A DNA stretch of 64,000 nt from Chloroflexota bacterium (GTDB lineage: Bacteria > Chloroflexota > Dehalococcoidia > Lucifugimonadales > QGNO01). Location: positions 86,824 through 150,823 of the forward strand of contig QGNO01000002.1 in assembly GCA_003228195.2 (NCBI GenBank). Direction: 5' to 3'. Shown one piece after another: positions 27,193 through 37,415 of this stretch (positions are counted from its first letter, which is position 1; every line of letters starts with the position of its first letter). The notes beneath the pieces are model-generated. The model was not told the origin of the DNA. It ran no database searches and saw only the letters and a program-made list of their open reading frames with translations. The position numbers and the translations under genes are program-made.

Positions 27193-28485
27193 ATGGAATC
27201 TAAAGGTAACATACGTTATAGACTGGCCCACCGTACTCCTTTCTTCTATGGATGGATAATTGTTCTAGCAGCCTTCCTTGGTTCGTTTGCCGGGGGCGGA
27301 CTCCAAAGCTTTACATTCGGTGTTTTCATAAAACCAATGTCAGACTCCCTTGGATGGAGTCGCGCTGCCTTAGTAGGTGCCCTAACAGTCCGTACTTATG
27401 TGTCAGCTCTGCTGGGGCCCTTATTTGGCAGAGTAGTCGACCAACATGGGCCTCGGCACATAATGGCCGCATCAGCACTCATAGGAGGAATTGCTGCTTT
27501 ACTTCTAACACAAGTTAGGGAACTCTGGCAGTTTTACGCTATCTTCGCTCTTCTAGGACTAGCTGGTGGAACTGGAGCTGGAGCTCTGGTAGTACAAGTG
27601 ACAGTAGTTAAATGGTTCGTACGATTAAGAGGAAGGGCTGTTGCACTCAGTACCATGGGGAACGCTGCGGCCGGAGCGATTCTAGCCCCATTTGTAGGAT
27701 TCGTTATTATCCAGTCTGGTTGGGAAAGTGGCTGGACAACCATGGCGGTGATTTTCCTAGTGTTGCTTCTTCCAGTTTCTCTACTAATGGTCAGACAGCC
27801 AGAAGACGTTGGACTATTTCCAGATGGTGCCAAGACCAATGAAGAGCTCAATCAAACCTACGCAAGCAGGTCAGGCAGGGAATCTGCCGTGTCATGGACA
27901 CTAAAGGAGGCTTTAAGGACTAAGGCCTTATGGCTGATTCTCGCAGCCCAAGTGGTCGGCGGAGCGCCAGTTTCTTCAATTGTGCTCCATGAATTCAGCT
28001 TTGTAACGGATGAAGGATTCAGCTCGATATTGGCTGCAACCATTCTAAGTACTCACGCGGTATCTGCTTCGATGGCAAGGCTCATTTGGGGATTTTTAGT
28101 AGAACGGTACCATGTAAGATACTGCTTCGCTATCTCAAGTTCTGGTGCCGCAATAGGCGTCTTGTTCCTGCTAGTGGGCTTAAAATTAAACTTCTTACCA
28201 CTACTCTTCTTATTTGCAGTAGTTTACGGCATCAATGTAGGAGGACATGCAGTACTTACCTCAGTCGTAACTGCCAACTATTTCGGACGAGATTTTGTAG
28301 GTACCATTAGAGGAACTCTCATGCCAATCACTACCACATCAGTAGCTCTAGGACCTGTTGCTGTAGGACTTGCGTACGATTTCCTAGGATCATACTTCCA
28401 AGCTTACGCAGTTATGCTGATAATGTTCTTTATCTCCGCAATCATAATGCTCATGGCCAAGCCTCCAACAAAAATCATGGAGTGA
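27193..28485 (+). CDS. MFS transporter ('FYGW' monocarboxylate/oxalate-formate antiporter-like)
   Basis: 12 TM; TPFFYGWIIVLAAFLGSFAGGG...GPLFGRVVDQHGPR. Confidence 0.9.
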   Translation: MESKGNIRYRLAHRTPFFYGWIIVLAAFLGSFAGGGLQSFTFGVFIKPMSDSLGWSRAALVGALTVRTYVSALLGPLFGRVVDQHGPRHIMAASALIGGIAALLLTQVRELWQFYAIFALLGLAGGTGAGALVVQVTVVKWFVRLRGRAVALSTMGNAAAGAILAPFVGFVIIQSGWESGWTTMAVIFLVLLLPVSLLMVRQPEDVGLFPDGAKTNEELNQTYASRSGRESAVSWTLKEALRTKALWLILAAQVVGGAPVSSIVLHEFSFVTDEGFSSILAATILSTHAVSASMARLIWGFLVERYHVRYCFAISSSGAAIGVLFLLVGLKLNFLPLLFLFAVVYGINVGGHAVLTSVVTANYFGRDFVGTIRGTLMPITTTSVALGPVAVGLAYDFLGSYFQAYAVMLIMFFISAIIMLMAKPPTKIME

Positions 28486-28541
28486 AGACCTCACTGGTTT
28501 CACCGATTGTTATCAAAAAGAACCTTGAGATTTCCTCGAAA

Positions 28542-28760
28542 TCATTTCTTCTGCTCATCTTTATATTTCTTACAAGCTATAGCTAGGCGCTTCCAGCGAC
28601 ATAACCGTTGTTTCTGGCAAAACACAACGTTTCTTTTTGAATATTCTTCTATACGCAGGTTGCATTGTTCATAACTCCACCAGGCACCCATACGGAAATC
28701 CCACACTGATATAGGATGGATCAGGGGACATTTGGGTGATTTACAATCGATTGATTTCTT
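28542..28760 (-). pseudogene. Cys-rich small ORF without canonical start, possible gene remnant
   Basis: Open frame KKSIDCKSPKCPLIHPISVWDFRMGAWWSYEQCNLRIEEYSKRNVVFCQKQRLCRWKRLAIACKKYKDEQKK*; first ATG only at FRM. Confidence 0.3.
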
Positions 28761-29095
28761 TTATTCCAGGTGCAGATGTTAATAATCAAGAGTTGTTTTT
28801 GGAACAGCCAGGAGAGGCACTCGGTAAAACTGTACGATGCCCAAATAGGCAAGAACATGACAATCGCTGCCTCCAATGACGCAAATAACATTTGGGTCGG
28901 TTATGAAAACGAGCATGCGACGACTTTTGACAACAAGTATCCTTTCAAAGAAAAACTTTAGTTAATACAAACTTCAAACACTCAAGCGAAATAGTTGGCA
29001 TCGCAACCGACACAGAAGATCAAGTGGCCATTCTTTACAAAAGTAACCGCGATAAAAGTCGAGCGAGATTAACTTTAGAGTTCCCCCCTGAATAA
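28706..29095 (+). pseudogene. Possible multi-frameshifted remnant of an unidentified coding sequence
   Basis: Coding-like peptides in successive frames: QELFLEQPGEALGKTVR; VKLYDAQIGKNMTIAASNDANNIWVGYENEHATTFDNKYPFKEKL*; FKHSSEIVGIATDTEDQVAILYKSNRDKSRARLTLEFPPE*. Confidence 0.3.
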
Positions 29096-29138
29096 ATCAA
29101 TGTTACCCTATGGGATGAGAGGTAATAACACTTAAAAA

Positions 29139-29321
29139 ATGAATCCGTTGACACCAGAAGAAATGCAAGTCCTGGCATCTGCCCTAGGAACTACCGTGCC
29201 TGAAGCTGAACTACCTTACATTACGAAGGCCGTTAGTGTCGTGTTGCGCACCATCGGACAACTTAAAACCGCTGAACTACACGACATAGAACCAACATTC
29301 TCTTATCGCGTGCCAAACTAA
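29139..29321 (+). CDS. Small GatC/AtzG-like protein (putative amidase partner subunit)
   Basis: 60 aa; LTPEEMQVLASALG...VSVVLRTIGQLKTAELHDIEPTFSYRVPN resembles the GatC C-terminal 'L...VEPTxxxxP' layout. Confidence 0.45.
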   Translation: MNPLTPEEMQVLASALGTTVPEAELPYITKAVSVVLRTIGQLKTAELHDIEPTFSYRVPN

Positions 29322-29338
29322 GGTTTGCAAGAGTTCCA

Positions 29339-30106
29339 GTGATCCCTCTATCTAATACTGAGCTAGATCAGAGTAGACATAAGCGCCCCCTAGTCACATA
29401 CCTCCTAGTGGTAGTTAACTCTTTGGTATTCATATATACACTTTTACTCAGCAGTGAAGTCACCGTGTTTTACTACACCTTCGGAGTTATACCTGACGAG
29501 TTCACCTCAAGCCAAGCCTTTGAACATCTGTTACTGATTGACGGTGCGCGAAATATCGACACTCCATTCCCCACATGGGTCACTTTGCTATCTTCCATGT
29601 TCATTCACGGTGGCTTCCTGCATTATGGAAGTAACATGCTCTACTTGTGGGTATTTGGAGACAATATAGAATCGCACATGGGGCACCTGCCTTATCTAGC
29701 TTTTTATTTGATCGCAGGGGCTATAGCTGGCTGGTCTCAAATAATAATAACTCCTTTGTCTCAATTACCGACCATAGGGGCGAGTGGCGCCATTGCTGGC
29801 ATACTAGGTGCCTATTTCATGATTTATCCTCATAGTAAAATACGCACCTTAGTAATCTATTTCTTCATAACAGTTATCCAATTGCCTGCCACACTAGTGT
29901 TAGGAGTATGGATAATCCTTCAATTCTGGGGAGGCCTCGGGGCAGTAGCAAATGCTGGCGGTGGAATAGCTTATTGGGCACACATCGGCGGATTTGCAAC
30001 TGGAGTAGCCGCAGTAGTCGCTTTCCGACTTTTGCTAAGGCTACCCTTATGGCCAACCAGACGCCCTCCACCTCCACCAGTTTTCTGGCGCGGTGAATGG
30101 AGATAA
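29339..30106 (+). CDS. Rhomboid family intramembrane serine protease
   Basis: MFIHGGFLHYGSNMLYLWVFGDNIE...TIGASGAIAGILGAYF...YWAHIGGFATG: GxSG, HxxxN and C-terminal His. Confidence 0.96.
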   Translation: MIPLSNTELDQSRHKRPLVTYLLVVVNSLVFIYTLLLSSEVTVFYYTFGVIPDEFTSSQAFEHLLLIDGARNIDTPFPTWVTLLSSMFIHGGFLHYGSNMLYLWVFGDNIESHMGHLPYLAFYLIAGAIAGWSQIIITPLSQLPTIGASGAIAGILGAYFMIYPHSKIRTLVIYFFITVIQLPATLVLGVWIILQFWGGLGAVANAGGGIAYWAHIGGFATGVAAVVAFRLLLRLPLWPTRRPPPPPVFWRGEWR

Positions 30107-30130
30107 ATAAACCACCAAGAAAAAGATAAA

Positions 30131-32086
30131 CTAAAGCCTGTCCTCAAACCAATTCAGCAACCTTTCGTCATAATCTAATCTATTTGAAGGTTTGCCTGCC
30201 TGCCTGAAACCGTGATGTTCCCCTGGATACCTAACGTAAACTACAAACTTTCTGTAGTATCGAAGGGCATTAAAGAATTGATCAGACTGGAATGTATTGC
30301 AACGCAGATCTGCCGCACCATGCATAATAAGTAATGGAGTACTAATATTTTGCACATATGTTATAGGCGAAAGCCGCATATAAGAATCAAGATTTTCGAA
30401 CGGAGGGCCATTCATTTCTTTATATCTCGGAACCGTATTGTCTGTATAAGCAAAATGGGAGAACAAGTCGCATACCCCAGCGCCAGCCACAGCCGCCTTA
30501 AATCTATCAGTTTGCCCAATAGACCACTGAGTCATATATCCCCCATATGAATATCCAGTGATACCAAGTCGCTTTTCATCAACCCAATCCCGTCCAATCA
30601 CATGATCTACCGCCGCCATAAATTCCGGAAAATCTAGCTCACCACGTCCGCCGTGTAAATAACGCGCAAAATCTTCTCCCCATCCAGTGCTACCCCTAGG
30701 ATTTATCTGTAAAACGGCACACCCTTGTGACGGTAGCGAAAGCGGATATGACCCCTGAAAATTATGTTGAAAAGCTCCATGTGGCCCCCCATGGATATCC
30801 AGAACCATTGGATATTTCTCCCCCTGCTTCATATTTAACGGTTTGATTATCCAGCCCTCTATAGAAGCACCATCTGCCATTGATATGGCTACAGGTTCGA
30901 TTTCGGGAAATTGTATTAGCTTCAAGAATTCATCATTAGCATCCGAAACCTTCTTAACATATTGACCGGCAGGTCCATATCTGTAAATTTCCCCTGGATG
31001 CTTTTGATCACTGACTAAAGAGGCGATATCCCCTTGATGAGAAACCGAGAAAGCATTAATGCACTGTTGCCCAACTATTAGCGAGCTAACTGATCCATCT
31101 AAATCGAAAAGACTCAAGTGTATATCAGCACCATCATGGACTCTGGCCAACAAGCCACTGCCATCCGCCGTCCAATAGATGGGAGATGGCGGCCCCCCAG
31201 GCATCTGGGAGCCTGCCTGCACGCTTCTATCAAGACCCTTGGATATCTCTACAGTGTCGCCACCGGTAGCAGGGATAACCCACAATCTGTCGACACGCCC
31301 AGCAATGTCATCGGTTTCTCCGACACTGCAGAAAGCAATACTTTCTCCGTCAGGCGAAAAGGCTGGCGCAGAAGAATTACCAAACCCATTCGTCAGTCTT
31401 GCGATTTTCCGATCCTTAATGGTAAGCAGCCATAAATCTTCTATCGGATCCCTATCGCGATTTGAGTGCCTGGCAGAAATAAAAGCTAATGACAAACAAT
31501 CTGGAGACCAGGAAATTTGCGAGTTATTGTAGTCTCCTTCCGTAAGTTGTATCGGACTTTCACCATCTAACCCAACAACGAATAACTGCATTTTACTTCC
31601 GTCAAAATATCCCTGCCCATTGAATTTGTACTTGAGGTCAGTAATTAACAAAGGTGGAGGTGTGTCGTGCGCCGATACCGTTTCAACCGATTCATTCACC
31701 TTAGATGTAAATGCGATCGACTTAGAATCTGGAGACCAGGAAAGTTCAGAAACACCTCCTTTGAGATCTGTGATCTGGATTGCCTCTCCACCTTTCATTG
31801 GCAAAATATGAACTTGATTAGAACCACCTGCTCGGTTAGATAGGAACGCCAAATAACTTCCATCGGGCGACCAACGAGGTTGAGAATTACTGCTGCCACT
31901 TAACGTTAACTCTCGTGGTGCGGCGTCATCTTCATATAGCCATATGGAAGACCTATACGTATCACGCTCTCTATCTATTTCCGATATAGAACAGACAATA
32001 AAACTACCGTTAGGGCTAATCTGTGGATCTGTTACAGTTCTTAACTCAAACAAGTCGTCGGCTTTGTAACCGCGTTGCTTTACCAT
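30131..32086 (-). CDS. S9 family (acylaminoacyl/prolyl oligopeptidase) peptidase
   Basis: WSPDGSYLAFLSNRAG propeller repeats; ITGYSYGGYMTQW nucleophile elbow; HGAADLRC, GEHHGF. Confidence 0.93.
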   Translation of the reverse strand: MVKQRGYKADDLFELRTVTDPQISPNGSFIVCSISEIDRERDTYRSSIWLYEDDAAPRELTLSGSSNSQPRWSPDGSYLAFLSNRAGGSNQVHILPMKGGEAIQITDLKGGVSELSWSPDSKSIAFTSKVNESVETVSAHDTPPPLLITDLKYKFNGQGYFDGSKMQLFVVGLDGESPIQLTEGDYNNSQISWSPDCLSLAFISARHSNRDRDPIEDLWLLTIKDRKIARLTNGFGNSSAPAFSPDGESIAFCSVGETDDIAGRVDRLWVIPATGGDTVEISKGLDRSVQAGSQMPGGPPSPIYWTADGSGLLARVHDGADIHLSLFDLDGSVSSLIVGQQCINAFSVSHQGDIASLVSDQKHPGEIYRYGPAGQYVKKVSDANDEFLKLIQFPEIEPVAISMADGASIEGWIIKPLNMKQGEKYPMVLDIHGGPHGAFQHNFQGSYPLSLPSQGCAVLQINPRGSTGWGEDFARYLHGGRGELDFPEFMAAVDHVIGRDWVDEKRLGITGYSYGGYMTQWSIGQTDRFKAAVAGAGVCDLFSHFAYTDNTVPRYKEMNGPPFENLDSYMRLSPITYVQNISTPLLIMHGAADLRCNTFQSDQFFNALRYYRKFVVYVRYPGEHHGFRQAGKPSNRLDYDERLLNWFEDRL

Positions 32087-32201
32087 CCTCTCGCTCCTCC
32101 ATTTTTTATTGGGAAACTAATCTATACCCTATGATTTATGCGTCTATGCTTGCAACTCAGCAAATTTCAAAGGCCCGCAATGAAGACAAACCTTTCTAAA
32201 T

Positions 32202-33113
32202 ATGAATTTTATGCTGCCAGCATGTAAAATACATAGCATAATGCCAAAATTAACAGCAAAAGATAGACGTCTACGGCTCAGAAAAACACTTTCAGGCAGC
32301 AAATGCATAAACCCCATATCAGTTTTTGATCCTGTATCTGCCCGAATTGCTCGCTCTTTAGATTTCGAAGTAGCCATGCTAGCGGGTTCGGTAACGTCCG
32401 CCGTAGTCCTCGGAGCACCGGACATAGTCGTATTAACTCTAAGTGAATTCGTGGAGCAGGCTCGCAGAATAACGAGAGCCGCCGACTTAAGCCTAATAGT
32501 AGACGCTGATCATGGATATGGTAATGCGCTTAACGTTATGCGAACTGTCGAAGAGCTGGAACACGCTGATATTTCGGCACTAACCATAGAAGACACCTTT
32601 CTTCCAAAGCCGTTCCAACAAACTGCTAATCAAAAGTTGCTCGGTTTAGAAGCAATGGTTTCGACACTCAGGGCAGCCCTGGTAGCTAGAAGCGATCCTT
32701 CACTCGTAATTATTGGCCGTACCGCTGCTTTAGGCTTTGAAGGGATAGAAGAAACTGCAAAAAGGGTAAAAGCCTATTCTGAAACTGGAGTAGATGCGAT
32801 ATTTCTGACGAACATTACAAAATGGGAAGAGCTTAACACGATAAGAAACTTTACAGACCTCCCCATAATGCTTGGTAGCACTCCTGAGAACATGGATGAT
32901 CTAGAAAAATTAGCCGAGATGGGAGTCCGTCTCGCTTTGGCAGGGCACACGCCTTTCCAAGCCTCGGTAAAGGTGATCCATGAAGTGATGTTACACCTCA
33001 AACAAGGTGGCTCATCTCGTGAACTACAGGACAAGATAGCGACACCAGACCTTATGGGTATTGCAACCGATGAACAATACTACACTTCTTTGCAAAAAGA
33101 TTTCCTGGAATGA
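32202..33113 (+). CDS. Isocitrate lyase/PEP mutase family protein
   Basis: ARSLDFEVAMLAGSVTSAVVLGAPDIVVLTLSEFVEQARRI...LIVDADHGYGNALNVMRTVEELEHADISALTIEDTFLPK. Confidence 0.88.
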   Translation: MNFMLPACKIHSIMPKLTAKDRRLRLRKTLSGSKCINPISVFDPVSARIARSLDFEVAMLAGSVTSAVVLGAPDIVVLTLSEFVEQARRITRAADLSLIVDADHGYGNALNVMRTVEELEHADISALTIEDTFLPKPFQQTANQKLLGLEAMVSTLRAALVARSDPSLVIIGRTAALGFEGIEETAKRVKAYSETGVDAIFLTNITKWEELNTIRNFTDLPIMLGSTPENMDDLEKLAEMGVRLALAGHTPFQASVKVIHEVMLHLKQGGSSRELQDKIATPDLMGIATDEQYYTSLQKDFLE

Positions 33114-33173
33114 CATGGGCCCTCTAAACTACTTTTTGAAAAGATGCGACCTTAAATTAGAGTATGCCCGTCA

Positions 33174-34328
33174 TTGTCAGCCAAGAGTCAGCCATATATA
33201 TTGGCAACCCATATGAGTTATACAACTGGTCCTAAGGTAGTAATTGTAGGTGCCGGCGTAGTTGGTGGAGCAGCCGCCCACTACCTCACCCTCGCGGGTG
33301 CGAAAGTGACAGTAGTAGACAAAGACCCAATAGGCATACATGCGTCCGGGCTAGCACTTGGCGGGCTTGGTCCGTTGTCAGGAGCAGGTATCCCAAATCC
33401 TATAGGAACCCTATCAATAGAAAGCTGGCAACTTCATCTCGATTTAAGCAAATCGTTAACAGACGAGTACGATTTCAAGTTAGAAAAATCATTAAATATT
33501 ATTTTCGACAACCAACAACTCGAAACGATACGCAGCTTACTAGATTGGCAAAAATCTCAGGATGGGTTCAAGGTCGAATGGCTAGATAAATCGGATGTTC
33601 TGGACATTGAGCCTCGAATAGTCTCGGCGTTCTTGGGAGCTGTAGTAACTGAACCGACTGGAATAATAGACACCTATAAGTTCAACAATGCACTTATATC
33701 AGAAGCACAGCGCAATGGTGCCGACCTTGTAGTAGGAGAGGTTAGCAATATTCAATCGACTGGCAGCGCCTGCAATGTCTCCATAGATGGAGGGAAGACC
33801 TTGATCTGCGACAAGGTGATAGTTGCGATGGGTCCCTGGTCACACCAGGCTTCAGAATGGCTCGGTTTCAACATTCCAATTACTCCCTTAAAGGGACAAA
33901 TACTCCGACTCAAGGCGGAAGGACCGCCTATCCCTCATATTAGCTGGAGCGGCGCGGATATATACGGGAGTTATGCAGTTACGAAATCTGACGGGTTGGT
34001 CTGGGTAGGGACCACAGAAGAGCATGGTGGATTCGATGACAGGCCATCTTCTATTGGAAGACAGACAATTATGCGGTCAGTGGTGAGTATCTTGCCTCAG
34101 TTAGCCCAAGGTGAAATTATAAAGCACACCGCCTGTTTGCGCCCCCTTAGTCCAGACGGACTCCCCGTCTTAGGATTCTTACCTGGAAATCCAAAAATAG
34201 TAATTGCTAGTGGCGCCGGAAGGAAAGGGATCCTTTTAGGACCCGTAATGGGTAAATCCGCCGCCGATTTAGTTCTAAACGGATACACTAGTTCAAACAT
34301 ATCTGCCCTGAGTCCTGATCGGTTTTGA
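33174..34328 (+). CDS. FAD-dependent oxidoreductase (DAO family, glycine/D-amino-acid oxidase-like)
   Basis: KVVIVGAGVVGGAAAHYLTLAGAKVTVVDKD Rossmann; GPWSHQASEWLGFNIPITPLKGQILRL; RPLSPDGLPVLGFLPG. Confidence 0.9.
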   Translation: MSAKSQPYILATHMSYTTGPKVVIVGAGVVGGAAAHYLTLAGAKVTVVDKDPIGIHASGLALGGLGPLSGAGIPNPIGTLSIESWQLHLDLSKSLTDEYDFKLEKSLNIIFDNQQLETIRSLLDWQKSQDGFKVEWLDKSDVLDIEPRIVSAFLGAVVTEPTGIIDTYKFNNALISEAQRNGADLVVGEVSNIQSTGSACNVSIDGGKTLICDKVIVAMGPWSHQASEWLGFNIPITPLKGQILRLKAEGPPIPHISWSGADIYGSYAVTKSDGLVWVGTTEEHGGFDDRPSSIGRQTIMRSVVSILPQLAQGEIIKHTACLRPLSPDGLPVLGFLPGNPKIVIASGAGRKGILLGPVMGKSAADLVLNGYTSSNISALSPDRF

Positions 34329-34415
34329 ACCCAATCATCAAAAAGCCAATTGCTGACATTCTGATTCCTCGTATCTGCGAGTGAGATCAAAGAAAATTAC
34401 AATCGGATAAGTGCT

Positions 34416-35696
34416 TTGCAAAAAGAATCTTCATATAAACCGAAAGTTTTCTACGGATGGTGGATTGTTTTCGCCGGATTAGCCGGAATGTCCATAAGCG
34501 TCGGATTTGCAAATCATGGTCTAAGTGCTTTCATAATACCAATCGCTGATGAGTTCAACGTAGACATCGCGGTCGTCGCAACGATATTGGTTCTAGGAAG
34601 AATAGAGACCGCCTTCATAGGCCCTGTAGAAGGTTACTTAGTAGACAGATTCGGCCCAAGAACAATGATGTTCATTGGAGTGCCCATTCTGGGGGTAGGG
34701 CTTCTAGTAGTCAGCATAACATCTAGCCTTCCAACGTTCGTCGCTTCATTTTTGTTAGGAGTGGTTCTGGGCACGAGTCTGGGATTTAGCATGCCGATCT
34801 CCACAGCGGTTGCTAACTGGTGGCGAGAGAAACGCGGGCGGGCTTTCGGTCTGATGTGGTTAGGATTTAGTGTAGGTGCCCTTTTGGTATGGCCAATTAA
34901 CCATGTCATAGAAGCTTACGGATGGCGGTGGGCATTTCGAGTTATGGCAATACTAACCTTTGTAGTCGGATTTCCAGTTTCCGCTGTCATGCGACATAGA
35001 CCTGAGGACTATGGAATGGTTCCAGATGGTGAACGTTCTAAAGAAAATAATGGCCTTTCTGTTCCAAGCGAGAACAAAGCCGTCAACAGCATTCAGGAAC
35101 AAGAGATCAACTTCACAGTTTGGGAGGCCTTGAAAACGCCTGCACTTTGGTATTTTACAATGGCGATTTCTGTCAGAGGAGCTGTCACAGGCGCCGTAGC
35201 AATCAACCTGTTCCCATTAGTTGAGTCGCTTGGAGGATCATCAAGCCAAGCCGCATTTCTTTTCGTTATACACGCAATATTCAGCGCACCAGGCAGACTT
35301 TTCTTCAGTTGGGCTGGTGATTGGTTTAACAAAAGGTATCTTATGACAGTGCTTCTTGGCCTACTCGGCATAGCTATTTTGACTATGTCGCAAGCAACTT
35401 CCATAACATCATTAACTCTTCTCTACGCCCCATACGCATTAGTCTGGGGAGGTCTGTCGTCCCTTCCACAATCATTCCGTGCAGACTTGTTTGGCAGAGA
35501 ACATTACGCTTCAATACAGGGAGCGATCGCCCCTTTCAGAACCGGGTTCACTTTTGCAGCGCCAGTCTTCGCAGCTTGGATGTTTGATCAAACAGGATCT
35601 TATCAAATACCTCTTATGGTATTCGGAATTTTCGCATTCATTGCTATGGGAATGATCTTCATGGCCAGACCGCCTGAAAAACACGCATCTACTTAG
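34416..35696 (+). CDS. MFS transporter ('FYGW' subfamily)
   Basis: KPKVFYGWWIVFAGLAGMSISVGF; 12 TM; GYLVDRFGPRTMM. Confidence 0.9.
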   Translation: MQKESSYKPKVFYGWWIVFAGLAGMSISVGFANHGLSAFIIPIADEFNVDIAVVATILVLGRIETAFIGPVEGYLVDRFGPRTMMFIGVPILGVGLLVVSITSSLPTFVASFLLGVVLGTSLGFSMPISTAVANWWREKRGRAFGLMWLGFSVGALLVWPINHVIEAYGWRWAFRVMAILTFVVGFPVSAVMRHRPEDYGMVPDGERSKENNGLSVPSENKAVNSIQEQEINFTVWEALKTPALWYFTMAISVRGAVTGAVAINLFPLVESLGGSSSQAAFLFVIHAIFSAPGRLFFSWAGDWFNKRYLMTVLLGLLGIAILTMSQATSITSLTLLYAPYALVWGGLSSLPQSFRADLFGREHYASIQGAIAPFRTGFTFAAPVFAAWMFDQTGSYQIPLMVFGIFAFIAMGMIFMARPPEKHAST

Positions 35697-35729
35697 ATCG
35701 AGCTAGATTCAGATCCGTAATTTGTCAAC

Positions 35730-37334
35730 CTATTGGCGCAGAGATTTTCGATTTATCTCTCTTAACTTAAGTAACGGCGACTCATTATGCCCAAAAATCT
35801 TTATCAAGCCTAAATACTGAGTGTACAGTGCGTCGTAAACGTGTTTGTTCTTCGCAATAGGTTTAACCTTAAGAATTGAGTCGGGTACCATCGCAGCTGA
35901 GGCAGCCATTACAGAATCATACACTCCGCTCGCTACTGCACCTAGCAGCGCTGCCCCAAACACACTCGAATTCTGTACTGCTGAAACCTCAATTTCAAGG
36001 CCAGTAACATCTGAATATATCTGCAATAACATGCTGTTACTTGTAAGTCCACCACCAGCACGAAGTCCATAAACTGGAATGCCGGCGTTACAAAACGTAT
36101 CTACAACATACCTGGTCCCAAACGCAGTTGATTCAATCAATGATCTATAAACATCTTCGGGGGTTGTTTGAAGTGTATAACCAATCACAGCACCACTGAG
36201 ATCGCCGACAACTTCAGGTTTCCTACCTCCGTTCCACCAATCTAAAGCAACCAAACCGTTTGCACCTGGGGATAATTTTTCAGCTTTCTCAGTCAAGTAT
36301 TCGTGAGATTGATTAACTTGCTCTGTAAACCAATTGAAGGCATCACCCACAGCCACTTGAGGCACCCCATAAAGGAATTGTCCAGGGAAAATAGCGTCTC
36401 TAGCGACCCCAGCTATTCCCGGTACAACAGCCTCTCTCCCAGAAAGCAAGAAATGTACTGTCGATGTTCCCATCATCATGTACATAACACCATCAGTGGC
36501 AATACCTCCACCTATAGCCCCTGCTGGCCCGTCAATCGTGGGAACAGAAACGCGAATACCCGGCGGCAGGCCCAACCATTGTGCCCAATCGGGCCTCAAA
36601 TAACCAGCGCTAGTGCCAGGACTAGCTATAGTTCCTGCCCCCTTGGACAAATAAAAGTCAGCAAGCCCAGGGTCTACGGATTGCAGATACTCTCTAGAAG
36701 GCGGGCCATCCACTTTGCTGATATACGCCAAATATTCAGCACCGAATGAGTTTCTTTGAAAATTACCAGTGAGTTGCCAAACCAACCAATCACTTTCCTC
36801 TACAATGATGTCTGCTTCGCGATATATAGTAGGATCTTCTTTAAGTAACTGCAGGGCTTTCGCAAGCATAAATGCAGGCGAGACCGCCCCACCACAACGG
36901 TTAATCCACATCTCGCCACGTTCGAGGGCAACTCTGGTTAGCAAGTTGGCTTCAGCTTGCGCCGAATTGTGTTTCCAGAGTTTTGGCCAAGCGTGAGGTT
37001 TTAAGTTCCTGTTTCCCAAAAAAACTAGGGGCGTACCATCACTCTTTACCGGCAACACTGTACAGCCTGTAGAGTCGATACCCATGCCACCTATCAAGGA
37101 AACATCAACTTCTTCTGCAACTTTCCTGACAACAGCGATCATGGAGTCCAGCCAGTCCTGTGGGTGTTGCAAAGCCCACTGCGGAGGCAAATCTACGTTA
37201 CCGTATGGTAATTGTCCTTCTATAACTCCATGTTGATACAATTCAGTGGCACTTGCATGGACGGAACCGTTTTCTGTATCAACAACTTGCGCACGTACCG
37301 AGAGAGTACCAAAATCTAAACCTACGACAAGCAT
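35730..37334 (-). CDS. FGGY family carbohydrate kinase, ribulokinase-like
   Basis: MLVVGLDFGTLSVRAQVVDTENGS...GMGIDSTGCTVLPVKSDGTPL...MMGTSTVHFLLS...GLRAGGGLTSNSMLLQIYSDV. Confidence 0.9.
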   Translation of the reverse strand: MLVVGLDFGTLSVRAQVVDTENGSVHASATELYQHGVIEGQLPYGNVDLPPQWALQHPQDWLDSMIAVVRKVAEEVDVSLIGGMGIDSTGCTVLPVKSDGTPLVFLGNRNLKPHAWPKLWKHNSAQAEANLLTRVALERGEMWINRCGGAVSPAFMLAKALQLLKEDPTIYREADIIVEESDWLVWQLTGNFQRNSFGAEYLAYISKVDGPPSREYLQSVDPGLADFYLSKGAGTIASPGTSAGYLRPDWAQWLGLPPGIRVSVPTIDGPAGAIGGGIATDGVMYMMMGTSTVHFLLSGREAVVPGIAGVARDAIFPGQFLYGVPQVAVGDAFNWFTEQVNQSHEYLTEKAEKLSPGANGLVALDWWNGGRKPEVVGDLSGAVIGYTLQTTPEDVYRSLIESTAFGTRYVVDTFCNAGIPVYGLRAGGGLTSNSMLLQIYSDVTGLEIEVSAVQNSSVFGAALLGAVASGVYDSVMAASAAMVPDSILKVKPIAKNKHVYDALYTQYLGLIKIFGHNESPLLKLREINRKSLRQ

Positions 37335-37415
37335 AATTTCCTACAATAACCCTTCATAATGACATAATGAAAATTTCAAAGTATGTAATTTACTGACCTG
37401 AAAAGATGCGGATGA

